Shown piece by piece: positions 51,730 through 61,246 of a DNA stretch of 64,000 nucleotides. How positions within the stretch are numbered: position 1 is the stretch's first letter; each line of letters begins with the position of its first letter. Both the position numbers and the translations under genes were made by a program. The stretch is from an uncultured Blautia sp. (GTDB lineage: Bacteria > Bacillota > Clostridia > Lachnospirales > Lachnospiraceae). The DNA lies in assembly GCA_934364795.1 (NCBI GenBank), contig CAKRMK010000014.1:1-64000 (forward strand). The letters are read 5' to 3'. The notes below the pieces were generated by a model. The model was given only the letters and a program-made list of their open reading frames with translations, made no database searches and was not told where the DNA came from.

Positions 51730-52974
51730 ATGGAAAAGAAACTTACCATAAAAGATTACTTAAAAAGTCTTGGACCTGGAGCAATTATGGCTGCCGCAAT
51801 TATCGGACCAGGTACTGTAACTACAGCGTCAACTCAGGGAGCAAATTATGGATATGAAAGCCTTTGGTTGATCCTTCTGGCATGTGTGATTGCATATTTT
51901 TTTCAGGAACCAGGAGCAAGAATCGCACTTGGATGTAAGACAGATGTAATGACAGGCATCCGTTCCCATCTTGGAAAAGGCTGGGCCGTCTTTTTGTATA
52001 TTGTAGTTCTTGTAGGTTCCCTTGCTTTCCAGGCAGGTAACTTATCCGGTGCAAGCATGGCACTGGAATATCTGATCCCAGGAACCTCCAATTTATTCTG
52101 GGCAGTAGCCGTATCAGTTTTTGCACTTATTATTGTTCTTTTAAAGAAATATAACATCATTGAAAACGTAAATCAGGTTTTGATCCTTTTAATGGTAGCA
52201 GCATTCGTGATTACTGCTTTAACCTGTAAGGCTGATGTAGGAAGCCTTGTTACAGAAGGTTTTTCCTTTAAAATCCCAGGTGGAAATGCAACACTTGCAC
52301 TTTCTCTTCTGGCAACAACTGTTACTCCAAACCTTGTTTTGGGATATTCTTCTTTCCTGAAAAAGAAATACGGTGAAAATACCACAGAGGATGTGACAAC
52401 TCTTATTAAAACCAATAAATTCGGTCTTGGATTTAACATGGTGGTTACTTTCCTGATCACAGGCTCCATCATTATCTGTTCCGGTACTTTGTTACATCCA
52501 CAGGGAATCCAGATTACATCAGCAGGAGAGATGGCACAGCAGCTGGTTCCTCTTCTTGGCAGATTTGCAGGAGTATTCTTCTCCTTTGGATTATTTGCAG
52601 CAGCTTTTTCCTCTGTAATCTATCAGATTTCACTTCACAGCATGCTTCTTCCAAAAGCATTTGGGCTTAGCGAGGATGACAGTGCAAAACATAACGTTGC
52701 CATTACATTAATTGTATTTATCGTTCCGGTTATTCTGGTTGCATTAATTGGCGGTTCTCCAACACAGCTTATTATTGCTGCACAGGCGCTTAACGGTGTT
52801 GCGCTTCCTCTTGTATTTATTCTTTGCTGGGTGCTTTGCAACCAAAAAGAGTTTATGGGAGAGTACAAAAACAATCTTCGCCAGAACATTATTTTTGGAA
52901 TTGTAACATTACTTACTTTAATGTTCTCTTTAAATACCATTATCAACAGCGTATTGCCTAAGATTTTCGGATAA
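51730..52974 (+). CDS. Nramp-fold transporter without canonical metal ligands (B)
   Basis: 414 residues, about 11 helices. Helix 1 aligns exactly with Nramp (LGPGAIMAAAIIGPGTVTT), but Asp-Pro-Gly-Asn is Gly-Pro-Gly-Thr; helix 6 has TTVTPNLVLGYSS where metal transporters have TVMPHNLYLHS. Three of the metal ligands are therefore missing, which argues against Mn/Fe transport. ATG 51730 follows GAGGCG; the open frame reaches 51643 without an SD. First gene of an eight-gene run that ends at a terminator near 61207, so it probably brings in the substrate of that pathway. Confidence 0.82.
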   Translation: MEKKLTIKDYLKSLGPGAIMAAAIIGPGTVTTASTQGANYGYESLWLILLACVIAYFFQEPGARIALGCKTDVMTGIRSHLGKGWAVFLYIVVLVGSLAFQAGNLSGASMALEYLIPGTSNLFWAVAVSVFALIIVLLKKYNIIENVNQVLILLMVAAFVITALTCKADVGSLVTEGFSFKIPGGNATLALSLLATTVTPNLVLGYSSFLKKKYGENTTEDVTTLIKTNKFGLGFNMVVTFLITGSIIICSGTLLHPQGIQITSAGEMAQQLVPLLGRFAGVFFSFGLFAAAFSSVIYQISLHSMLLPKAFGLSEDDSAKHNVAITLIVFIVPVILVALIGGSPTQLIIAAQALNGVALPLVFILCWVLCNQKEFMGEYKNNLRQNIIFGIVTLLTLMFSLNTIINSVLPKIFG

Positions 52975-53013
52975 GGTTTACTTAAAAACTAAGATGTCAG
53001 GAGGAAAACTCAA

Positions 53014-54162
53014 ATGAAAACAGAAGTGCTGAAAAATGTGGATGCAAATAAAGAAAAAATGATCCAGCTTGTATCAGATCTGGTAAAAATTCCAAGTGTC
53101 AGTGGAAATGAAGCAGAGCTTGCAAAATTTCTTATGGATTACTGTACGAAGCTTGGATTTGAATGTGAGATTGACCGCCATGGAAACTTTTTCGCTTTTA
53201 TAAAAGGAAAAAGACCAGGAAAGCGACTGATTTTTAACAGTCATCTGGATACCGTTGAAGTTGGAGAAGGCTGGAGTGTGGATCCTTACTCTGGAAAAAT
53301 TGATGAAGATAAAATCTGGGGACGTGGAAGTACAGACTGTAAGGCAGCCATGGGAGCACAGATCACAGCAGCACTTTCTGTTCTGGAAGCAGGAGCTGAT
53401 TTTGCAGGAGAAATCTGCCTGATGTATCCGGTTGAAGAGGAAGTTCAGAACGTTCAAAGAAAAGGAACTTATTTATCTTTGATGGATGGATTTACCGGTG
53501 ATTATGCTGTAAACGGTGAAGATACAGACCTTCATGTATGCCTTGCCTGTGAGGGAATGCTGGAAGTAAAGATTACCACGCATGGTGTGGGAGCTCACGG
53601 TGCAACGCCCAAGCAGGGTAAAAACGCAATCACAATGATGTGCAAAGTTGTAGAAGAGCTGAATAAAATTGTTCCTGGAACAAACGAATATACAGGCAGC
53701 GGCTCTATTAATCCTGGTGTAATTGAAGGTGGTTGTCGTTCCAGCGTTGTTCCGGACAACTGTGTGCTTAAATGCTCCAGATTTATTGTCCCAGGTGAAA
53801 ACGGACAGTTATTTGTGGATCAGATAGAGGAGATTTTCAGAAAATTAAAAGCCGAAGATCCGGATTTCAAAGCAGATGTGGAACTGGTTTATGACTCCAA
53901 TCCATCTTTGGTAGACAAAGAGTCTCCTATTGTACAGGCAATTAAAGAAGCACATGGTGATATTGGAAAAGAGTGTCCGTTTTATGGGACACCACAGCAT
54001 GATGATGCAGATTTTCTTACCAATGTAGCACATATTCCTACTGTTCTGTATGGACCTGGAACCGGAGTTCTGGCACATATGCCTGATGAATATGTAAAAA
54101 TTGCAGAGGTCGAAGAAGCTGCAAAAGTTTATGCTATGACAATCCTGAATATTTTAAAGTAG
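53014..54162 (+). CDS. M20-family metallohydrolase (YgeY/ArgE/DapE-like)
   Basis: 382 residues. Metal and catalytic residues are in place: H77 and D79 in NSHLDTV, D108 in GRGSTDCK, and the Glu pair within E141-E143 (YPVEEEV). The lid domain is inserted near residues 185-300 and the distal His is in VLAHMPDEY. Family members remove acyl or peptide groups from amino acids. The general form is closest to YgeY-type and ArgE/DapE hydrolases. In this operon it may free an amino acid from an imported conjugate. SD TCAGGAGG. Confidence 0.88.
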   Translation: MKTEVLKNVDANKEKMIQLVSDLVKIPSVSGNEAELAKFLMDYCTKLGFECEIDRHGNFFAFIKGKRPGKRLIFNSHLDTVEVGEGWSVDPYSGKIDEDKIWGRGSTDCKAAMGAQITAALSVLEAGADFAGEICLMYPVEEEVQNVQRKGTYLSLMDGFTGDYAVNGEDTDLHVCLACEGMLEVKITTHGVGAHGATPKQGKNAITMMCKVVEELNKIVPGTNEYTGSGSINPGVIEGGCRSSVVPDNCVLKCSRFIVPGENGQLFVDQIEEIFRKLKAEDPDFKADVELVYDSNPSLVDKESPIVQAIKEAHGDIGKECPFYGTPQHDDADFLTNVAHIPTVLYGPGTGVLAHMPDEYVKIAEVEEAAKVYAMTILNILK

Positions 54163-54273
54163 GATGTTAGAATCAAAATAATAAAAATACAACGATGTAT
54201 GGAGAAGCAGAGTAATTTTCAAAAGGAAAAGACTCTGCATTCTCTGTATAAAAAGAAATGGAGGATGGTAAAC

Positions 54274-55410
54274 GTGGGCAAAAAACTTAGGGTAGGTATT
54301 GTAGGTTTTGGCTATATGGGAAAAATGCATGCCATGTGTTATGACAATATCAAATATTATTATAACAGTGATTTTGAAGTGGAACTGTATGGCGTGGTTT
54401 CCTCGAAAAAACCGGAAGAACTTCCTGTTAAGTTTGAAAAGTATTTCCAGTCTGTAGATGAGATGCTGGAAGATGAGCTTGTGGATATTGTGGATATCTG
54501 CGCTCCAAATTATATGCATGAAGAAGTTCTTACAAAAGCAATCAATAAAGGAAAATATATTTATTGTGAAAAACCACTTACAACGGATCTGGAAAGTGCC
54601 AAAAAGATAAAATCGCTTGTGGAAAAAACGGGCTACAACAAAACAAGCAGGGTAACGTTTGAGTACAGATTTGTGCCTGCTATTATAAGAGCAAAGCAGA
54701 TTATTGAAAGTGGCGGTATTGGTAAGATCATTCATTTTAATTTCCGCTATTACGGCTCTGAATTTCTGGATCCGGGACGGCCCATAAGCTGGCAGTCCAC
54801 AAAAGAACTTTCCGGTGGTGGAGTCCTTTATGCACTTGGAACTCATTCTATTGATCTGATCCGTTATCTGGTAGGAGATGTAGAAGAAGTATTTGCCCAG
54901 AAGTTTACCCATTATAAAGAGCGTCCGCTGAAAGAAAATCCGGGAAAAATGGTAGAGGTAGGAATTGAAGATATAGTAAATACCCAGCTTACCTGTAAAA
55001 ACGGTGCAATAGGAACCCTTTTACTTTCCCAGGTAGCTGCCGGTGCAGGAACGGATTTTACTTTTGAAATTTACGGAGAAAAGGGTGCAGTAAAATTTGA
55101 TCATGCAAATGCAAATGTAATCTATTACTTTAATAATGAACTTCCAAAAGATCCCGTTGGAGGATTTGGGGGATATCAGGCAATTGAAACCACACAGAAA
55201 TATGGCGGTGAGGCAGTTTTCCCTCCTGCAAGAGTGACCATTTCTTGGAGCAGATACCACATTGCCAGTGTGTATGATTTTCTTCATGCTGTGGCAGAAG
55301 AAAAACAGGTTTCCCCGGATCTGATGGATGCATTTAAAGTACAGCAGATTACAGATGCGATTTACCGTTCAGCAGAAACAGGAAAAATAGAAAAAGTAGA
55401 GGAGGAGTAG
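54274..55410 (+). CDS. Gfo/Idh/MocA-family oxidoreductase
   Basis: 378 residues. Rossmann start VGIVGFGYMGKMHA for NAD(P), then CEKPLTTDL with the conserved Lys, and GGGVLYALGTHSIDL with a conserved His. Usual substrates are sugars, inositols or related hydroxy compounds, and some members act on imines or hydroxy acids. GTG 54274 has SD GGAGG at a 9-bp spacer, while ATG 54265 directly abuts that SD and an ATG at 54199 has no SD. The 3' end almost touches the next gene. Confidence 0.87.
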   Translation: MGKKLRVGIVGFGYMGKMHAMCYDNIKYYYNSDFEVELYGVVSSKKPEELPVKFEKYFQSVDEMLEDELVDIVDICAPNYMHEEVLTKAINKGKYIYCEKPLTTDLESAKKIKSLVEKTGYNKTSRVTFEYRFVPAIIRAKQIIESGGIGKIIHFNFRYYGSEFLDPGRPISWQSTKELSGGGVLYALGTHSIDLIRYLVGDVEEVFAQKFTHYKERPLKENPGKMVEVGIEDIVNTQLTCKNGAIGTLLLSQVAAGAGTDFTFEIYGEKGAVKFDHANANVIYYFNNELPKDPVGGFGGYQAIETTQKYGGEAVFPPARVTISWSRYHIASVYDFLHAVAEEKQVSPDLMDAFKVQQITDAIYRSAETGKIEKVEEE

Positions 55411-55412
55411 AA

Positions 55413-56393
55413 ATGGAGCATTTGGAAATGTTGCATGGAGCTTTAAATCTTGTAAAGATAAATGCAGGATTAAAGCCAGAGGAACGAGCCCTGATCGTGT
55501 GTGATACAGAAAATATCAGTATTGCAAAGGTTCTGGCTTATGCTGTAAAAAGTGTGGGGGCAGAGTATAGCATCTGTATTATGGAACCTCGTTCCACACA
55601 CGGAGAAGATCCAACAGAGGCAATATCAAAAGCAATGCTTGGTGCAGATGTGATTTTTGCACCTACGAAATTTTCCCTTTCCCATTCTAATGCAAGAATT
55701 AAGGCAAATGAAAATGGAGCACGTTTTATCAGCATGCCGGATTATACAGAAGATATGATGAAAGGCGGAGCACTGGATGCAGACTTCCTTGGAATTTATG
55801 AAAAAGTTCAGAAGCTGCGTGATATTCTTACAAATGCAAATCTGATTCATATTACAACAAAAGCCGGAACAGATATTACTATCCACGCAGAAGGCAGAGT
55901 GGGAAATGAAGTATCTGGTGTATGCAGAACCTGTGGAACATGGGGATCCCCGCCAAATATCGAAGTCAATGTTTCCCCAATTGAGCAGCTTACCCAGGGC
56001 GTGGTAGTGGTTGATGGAAGTATCCCTATGCCGGAAATCGGAGTGGTGACACAGCCTGTAGTTCTTACGATTAAAGATGGTAAAATTGTTGAATTTAAAG
56101 GTGGAAAAGAGGCAGAAACATTCCAGAGACTTCTGAAAGTGGAAGAAAATCCAAATAATAACGTACTTGCAGAGTTTGGAATCGGAATGAATGACAAGGC
56201 AACCTTGAAGGGCTCTATGCTGGAAGACGAAGGTGCATATGGAACCTGTCATTTCGGTTTTGGCCATAATGCAGATCAGGGCGGAGTAAACGAAGCTTCT
56301 GTCCATATTGATTGTGTATACAAAAAAGCAACAGTGGAAATTGATGGAAAAATTGTGATCAAAGATGGCGTATTACAGGAGGTAGAAGGATGA
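55413..56393 (+). CDS. M29-fold aminopeptidase / NicX-like metalloenzyme
   Basis: 326 residues of COG2309, which includes aminopeptidase T-type (M29) enzymes and the ring-cleaving dioxygenase NicX. EVSGVCRTCGTWGSPPNIEV contains the conserved metal-site region, and CHFGFGHNADQGG provides His ligands near the C-terminus. Whether it cleaves a peptide bond or a ring cannot be decided from sequence. It starts 2 bp after the preceding stop and overlaps the next gene by 4 bp, so it is tightly built into the pathway. Confidence 0.8.
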   Translation: MEHLEMLHGALNLVKINAGLKPEERALIVCDTENISIAKVLAYAVKSVGAEYSICIMEPRSTHGEDPTEAISKAMLGADVIFAPTKFSLSHSNARIKANENGARFISMPDYTEDMMKGGALDADFLGIYEKVQKLRDILTNANLIHITTKAGTDITIHAEGRVGNEVSGVCRTCGTWGSPPNIEVNVSPIEQLTQGVVVVDGSIPMPEIGVVTQPVVLTIKDGKIVEFKGGKEAETFQRLLKVEENPNNNVLAEFGIGMNDKATLKGSMLEDEGAYGTCHFGFGHNADQGGVNEASVHIDCVYKKATVEIDGKIVIKDGVLQEVEG

Positions 56394-57472
56394 ACAAAAA
56401 TATAATGCTTATGGCAGGTCCTACCGCTTTACCAGAGCGTGAAATAAAAGCTATGGACCGTCAGGTGATTTTTCACAGATCACAGGAGTTTGAAGATATT
56501 ACAAAGGAATTAAACGAAAATCTGAAAAAAGTATTTAAAACAAAGCAGGACGTAATGGTTCTTACCGGTTCCGGAACAGCTGCGATGGAGGCTACCATCC
56601 AGAATTGTTTTTCTCCTGGAGATGAGGTTGTTGCTGTTGTAATTGGTGTATTCAGCAAGCGAATGGCAGATATGGCAGAGGTTTACGGCCTGAATGTAAT
56701 CCGTGTGGAAAAACCTAACGGAGAAGTTGCACTTGTAGAAGATGTTCTGGAAAAAATGACAGATAAGACAAAAGGTGTTTTTGTTGTACATAATGAAAGT
56801 GCAACTGGTGTTACCAGTGATATCCAGGCATTTGGTGATGCTTTAAAAGATACTAATGCACTTCTTTGTGTGGATACGGTAAGTGGAATCGGAGCTTTGG
56901 ATTTTGCATTTGATGACTGGCATGTGGATGTGGCTTTTGCAAGTTCCCAGAAGGCTCTTATGGGAGCTCCTGGTACAGCAGTGATCTGCCTTAGTGAGAA
57001 AGCCTGGGAAGCAACAAAAACTTCAAAATTCCCTAAATTTTATCTGGATCTTACTATGGCCCGTGATTTCGGGGTAAAAGGACAGCATCCCTGGACCCCG
57101 GCTGTATTTTCCATTATTGGATTAAACGAAAGTGTGAAAATGATCTGCGAAGAGGGGATTGACAATGTAATTGCAAGAAACACTGAACTTTCCGACATGA
57201 CAGTAAAGGGGCTTGCAAAACTGGGAATCCATTTGTTTGCAAAGGATCCTATTTATGCATCTAAGTCAGTAAATACATTTTATTATGAAAAAAGCCCCCA
57301 GTTTGTTGCAAAATTAAAAGAAGAATTTGGAATCGAGATTTATAACGGACAGGCTGATCTTCATGATACCACTTTCCGTGTGGGAACTATGGGATATGTT
57401 GCCAAGACAGATATTGCTGCATTTTTGTATGCTGCAGAGCAGGTTGTAAAAGAACTGGAAACTGAAGAATAA
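56390..57472 (+). CDS. Class V aminotransferase (alanine-glyoxylate/serine-pyruvate type)
   Basis: 360 residues, fold type I PLP enzyme. The PLP lysine is K188 in SSQKALMGAPG, preceded by VDTVSGIGALDF, which holds the pyridine-ring Asp. LMAGPTALPEREI is the usual N-terminus of this group. It moves an amino group between a small amino acid and a 2-oxo acid such as glyoxylate or pyruvate. It overlaps its upstream neighbour by 4 bp. Confidence 0.9.
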   Translation: MNKNIMLMAGPTALPEREIKAMDRQVIFHRSQEFEDITKELNENLKKVFKTKQDVMVLTGSGTAAMEATIQNCFSPGDEVVAVVIGVFSKRMADMAEVYGLNVIRVEKPNGEVALVEDVLEKMTDKTKGVFVVHNESATGVTSDIQAFGDALKDTNALLCVDTVSGIGALDFAFDDWHVDVAFASSQKALMGAPGTAVICLSEKAWEATKTSKFPKFYLDLTMARDFGVKGQHPWTPAVFSIIGLNESVKMICEEGIDNVIARNTELSDMTVKGLAKLGIHLFAKDPIYASKSVNTFYYEKSPQFVAKLKEEFGIEIYNGQADLHDTTFRVGTMGYVAKTDIAAFLYAAEQVVKELETEE

Positions 57473-57530
57473 GAGAAGACTTTCGGAAGCAATAAAACGA
57501 TAAAGAGACATGTAAGAGGAGAAGCAAATC

Positions 57531-58742
57531 ATGGATTATATTACTGAGAAATTTGCAAAACTTGGAGTGGACAGTGCACCTGGACAGGAATTAAGACAGA
57601 GTGTGGATAATCTGAAGATGATCGGAGATAAGATTGAGGGGATTCCGGTGGATTTTTCCCATGGAGATGTAGATGCCTTTACCCCTACACCAGGAGCAAT
57701 TGAAGTGTATCTGGAAGGCTACAAAAAAGGTGGATTTCAGGCATATACAGAATACCGTGGAAAAGAATTTTTAAGGGAGCAGGTTGCAGCTGATCTGGCA
57801 GCCTTTACCGGAGCACCGGTGTCTGCAGCAGACGGCCTTATTCTGACTCCTGGAACCCAGGGCGCCCTGTTTCTTGCAATGGGTTCTGTGATCGGTCACG
57901 GAGACAAGGTGGCAATTGTAGAGCCGGATTATTTTGCAAACAGAAAACTGGTTGAGTTTTTTGATGGAGAACTGGTTCCAATCCAAATGGATTATATGAA
58001 ATCTTTTGATAAAGCTGGTTTAAATCTGGAACAGCTTGAGGAGGCTTTTAAAAACGGAGTAAAATTATTCCAGTTTTCCAATCCAAACAACCCTACAGGT
58101 GTCATCTATTCTCACGATGAAATTGTGGAAATTGCAAAACTGGCAGAGAAATATGGAGCAACTGTTATTGTAGATGAACTTTACTCCAGACAGATTTTTG
58201 ACAATCATCCATATACCCATCTTCGTGCACAGAATATTGTAAATCCGGATAACCTGATTACCATTATCGGACCTTCCAAAACAGAGTCTTTAAGTGGATT
58301 CAGATTAGGTGTGGCATTTGGTTCACCTAAGCTTATTACAAGAATGGAAAAACTGCAGGCAATTGTTTCTCTTCGCTGTGCAGGATACAATCAGGCTGTT
58401 TTCCAGACATGGTTCCATGAACCGGAGGGATGGATGAAAGAGCGTGTAGCTGCACATCAGGCAATCCGTGATGATCTGCTTCAGTTATTTGGAAGTGAAT
58501 CAGGTGTCAGCGTACGTCCTACAGAAGGCGGCAGCTATATTTTCCCAAGAGTAGAGGGATTAATTCCAAATATTAAAGATTTTACCAAGATATTAAGAAT
58601 TCAGGCAGGGGTAACCGTAACTCCGGGAACAGAATTCGGACCGCAGTTTACAGACTGTTTCCGTCTGAACTTCTCACAGGATGCGAAAAAAGCCCATGAT
58701 GCAATTGTAAGAACCCTTCAGATTATAGAACGTTACAGATAA
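57531..58742 (+). CDS. Class I/II aminotransferase
   Basis: 403 residues, fold type I PLP enzyme. FSNPNNPTGVIY, VDELYSRQIF with the ring Asp, and K250 in GPSKTESLSGFRLG are the cofactor-site motifs; RLNFS near the end holds the carboxylate-binding Arg. Acts on an unidentified amino acid. With the class V enzyme before it, the operon can run two transaminations or a relay of amino groups. Confidence 0.9.
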   Translation: MDYITEKFAKLGVDSAPGQELRQSVDNLKMIGDKIEGIPVDFSHGDVDAFTPTPGAIEVYLEGYKKGGFQAYTEYRGKEFLREQVAADLAAFTGAPVSAADGLILTPGTQGALFLAMGSVIGHGDKVAIVEPDYFANRKLVEFFDGELVPIQMDYMKSFDKAGLNLEQLEEAFKNGVKLFQFSNPNNPTGVIYSHDEIVEIAKLAEKYGATVIVDELYSRQIFDNHPYTHLRAQNIVNPDNLITIIGPSKTESLSGFRLGVAFGSPKLITRMEKLQAIVSLRCAGYNQAVFQTWFHEPEGWMKERVAAHQAIRDDLLQLFGSESGVSVRPTEGGSYIFPRVEGLIPNIKDFTKILRIQAGVTVTPGTEFGPQFTDCFRLNFSQDAKKAHDAIVRTLQIIERYR

Positions 58743-58770
58743 AAATAACGGAAAGCCAGAGGATAAAAAA

Positions 58771-59523
58771 GTGAAAAAAGTTGGATTTTTAGGCTGTGGA
58801 AAAATTGGAAAACATATGCTAAGTGATCTTTTGGAGGGCGGTATCCATAAAGTTACATTTGTTCAGGATCCTTTTTATGAAGCAGAAGATACTCCTTATG
58901 TAATTACCAAAAAAGCAGGGGAAGAGCTGCTTGAGGAAACGGACCTTGTTATTGAATGCGCCATGGCCAGTGTATTAAAAGAAAATTTTGATGCAATTAT
59001 CAAACATTGTGATTTGATGGTATTTTCTGTGACCGCATTTGCGGACGAAGCATTTTATCAGCATGCAAAAGAACTGGCATCCAAATATAAAAAATCTATT
59101 TATCTTCCTCATGGGGCAATTCTGGGGGTAGACGGAATTGCAGATGGCAGAAAAATTGTTAAAAGTGTATCAATTGAAACCATTAAAAGTCCTAAGAGTC
59201 TTGGGCTTACCACAGATAAATATGAGGTAGTATATGATGGAGATACCCGGGGCGCATGTGCTGCATTTCCAAGAAATGTTAATGTACATGCAACTATTGC
59301 ACTTGCGGGAATTGGATTTGACAAAACCCATTCAAAAATTGTGGCAGATCCTTCAGTGACTACCAATTCGCATATTGTACGTGTGGAAGGTGAAGGAATG
59401 AATTTTGAAATTCATATAAGCAGCGAGTCAAAAGGTGCAGTTACAGGTAAGTATACTCCTTATTCCGCAGTTTCCAGTATGCATAAAGTGCTGGGAGAAC
59501 ATGCAGAATTTAAATATGTTTAA
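58771..59523 (+). CDS. Aspartate dehydrogenase-like protein (NadX family)
   Basis: 250 residues. GFLGCGKIGKHMLSDLL is the NAD(P) site; LPHGAILGVDGIADGR and AAFPRNVNVHATIALAGIG match L-aspartate dehydrogenases, which interconvert aspartate and iminoaspartate/oxaloacetate. There is no nadA or nadC beside it, so a catabolic or other role is more likely than NAD synthesis. GTG start with AGAGGA upstream. Confidence 0.85.
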   Translation: MKKVGFLGCGKIGKHMLSDLLEGGIHKVTFVQDPFYEAEDTPYVITKKAGEELLEETDLVIECAMASVLKENFDAIIKHCDLMVFSVTAFADEAFYQHAKELASKYKKSIYLPHGAILGVDGIADGRKIVKSVSIETIKSPKSLGLTTDKYEVVYDGDTRGACAAFPRNVNVHATIALAGIGFDKTHSKIVADPSVTTNSHIVRVEGEGMNFEIHISSESKGAVTGKYTPYSAVSSMHKVLGEHAEFKYV

Positions 59524-59545
59524 TTAAAAAGCGAGGAACATAAAG

Positions 59546-61192
59546 ATGAATGCAGCGCAAGTCCTTGTGAAATGTCTGGAAAACGAAGGTGTAAAATATA
59601 TTTTTGGAATTCCGGGAGAGGAAAATCTGGAAGTGATGAAGGCACTGACAGAATCTTCCATAAAATTTATTACGGTCCGTCATGAGCAGGGAGCTGCCTT
59701 TATGGCAGATGTATATGGCAGGCTTACGGGAAAAGCCGGAATCTGCCTTGCAACATTAGGACCGGGGGCAACCAATCTGATGACAGGCGTAGCTGATGCC
59801 AATTCAGATGGTGCACCGCTGGTTGCTATCACAGGTCAGGTGGGAACAGAGAGAATGCATCTTACTTCTCATCAGTATCTGGATCTGGTGGAGATGTTTG
59901 AACCGGTAACAAAGAGAAGCAAACAGATTTTAAGACCAGACACAGTAAATGAAATTGTAAGAATAGCATTTAAATATGCGGAAAGTGAAAAGCCAGGTGC
60001 AGCACATATTGACCTTCCCTGCAATGTGGCAGGAATGGAAGTTCCAGAGGGGCAGGCTTCGCTTCCTATCAGACATCCCCAGAAACATATTGAACTGGCA
60101 GATCTGGAGAATATTGAGGATGCGGCTGCCATGATCTTTCAGTCAAAAAATCCTGTAATTCTGGCAGGACATGGGGCTGTGCGCGGGCATGCGTCAAAGG
60201 CAATCGGAAAGTTTGCCCAGACCATGAAAATTCCTGTGATCAATACTATGATGGCAAAGGGAATCGTAGCTTATGACAATCCTTATTCTATGTGGACGGT
60301 AGGGCTTCCACAGGAGGATTACCAGAATGTTGTGCTTAAAGAAGCCGATCTTGTGATTGCGGTAGGATATGATCTGGTGGAATTTGCGCCAAGGAAATGG
60401 AACCCGGATGGAAACCACAAAATCATTCACGTTGATACAAGAGGCAGTCATATTAACAAGTTGTACCAGCCCAATGTGGAGGTTATAGGTGATATTTCTG
60501 ATTCTCTGGAAAGAATTCTGAAAAGATGTGGACAGACAAAAGAATCAGAGCGGTTCAGGGAAATTAAGCATATGATGGAAGCTGAATATCAAAGCTACAA
60601 AGACGATACCAGCTTTCCTATGAAACCCCAGAAAATTTTGTATGATATCCGCCAGGAAATGGATCGGAATGATGTAATGATTTCTGACGTAGGGGCTCAT
60701 AAAATGTGGATTGCCCGGCATTATAGATGTTATGAACCAAATACCTGTATTATTTCCAATGGATTTGCGTCTATGGGAATTGCCATTCCGGGAGCAATTG
60801 CTGCGAAACTGGTTTATCCGGAAAGAAAAGTTCTGGCTGTAACTGGTGACGGCGGTTTTCTTATGAACTGTCAGGAATATGAAACGGCGGTTAGAATGGG
60901 AATACCCTTTGTTACCGTTATTTTCCACGATGACAGCTATGGCCTGATCAAATGGAAAGAACAGGATCGGTTCGGAGAGGATTTCTTTGTGAATTTCTCA
61001 AATCCGGATTTCGTAAAATTCGCAGAAAGTATGCATGCTGTAGGTTATCGGGTTACAAAAGCGGAAGAGTTTCCTGGAATCCTGAAGGAGGCTTTTTTGC
61101 AGAAGGTACCGGCAATTATTGACTGTCCGGTGGATTATGGAGAGAATACGAAACTTACAGAATATCTGAAAAATCTGTGTGAAAGATTATAG
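59546..61192 (+). CDS. Thiamine-diphosphate enzyme, acetolactate-synthase-like
   Basis: 548 residues with the three domains of this family: PYR (E47 in RHEQGAAFM, the TPP-activating Glu), a central FAD/ADP-type domain, and PP with GDGGFLMNCQEYETAV (GDG...N motif, G434 onward). Similar to the large subunit of acetolactate synthase, but alone, without a regulatory small subunit, so it may be a catabolic acetolactate synthase or another 2-oxo-acid decarboxylase/ligase such as glyoxylate carboligase-type. Last gene of the operon. Confidence 0.88.
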   Translation: MNAAQVLVKCLENEGVKYIFGIPGEENLEVMKALTESSIKFITVRHEQGAAFMADVYGRLTGKAGICLATLGPGATNLMTGVADANSDGAPLVAITGQVGTERMHLTSHQYLDLVEMFEPVTKRSKQILRPDTVNEIVRIAFKYAESEKPGAAHIDLPCNVAGMEVPEGQASLPIRHPQKHIELADLENIEDAAAMIFQSKNPVILAGHGAVRGHASKAIGKFAQTMKIPVINTMMAKGIVAYDNPYSMWTVGLPQEDYQNVVLKEADLVIAVGYDLVEFAPRKWNPDGNHKIIHVDTRGSHINKLYQPNVEVIGDISDSLERILKRCGQTKESERFREIKHMMEAEYQSYKDDTSFPMKPQKILYDIRQEMDRNDVMISDVGAHKMWIARHYRCYEPNTCIISNGFASMGIAIPGAIAAKLVYPERKVLAVTGDGGFLMNCQEYETAVRMGIPFVTVIFHDDSYGLIKWKEQDRFGEDFFVNFSNPDFVKFAESMHAVGYRVTKAEEFPGILKEAFLQKVPAIIDCPVDYGENTKLTEYLKNLCERL

Positions 61193-61206
61193 AGGATATT
61201 TAGGGA

Positions 61207-61246
61207 AAATAAGGTTGTCGCAGTGGAGCGTGACAACCTTATTTAT
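61207..61246. terminator. Bidirectional terminator between the operon and uvrB
   Basis: AAATAAGGTTGTC/GACAACCTTATTT stem with an 11-nt loop. It serves the convergent operon and uvrB. Confidence 0.9.

Noticed and set aside
53014..61192. NAD or nicotinate catabolism operon
   Set aside because: The NadX-like and NicX-fold genes hint at it, but there is no nadA, nadC, hydroxylase or other nicotinate gene; both families have wider roles.
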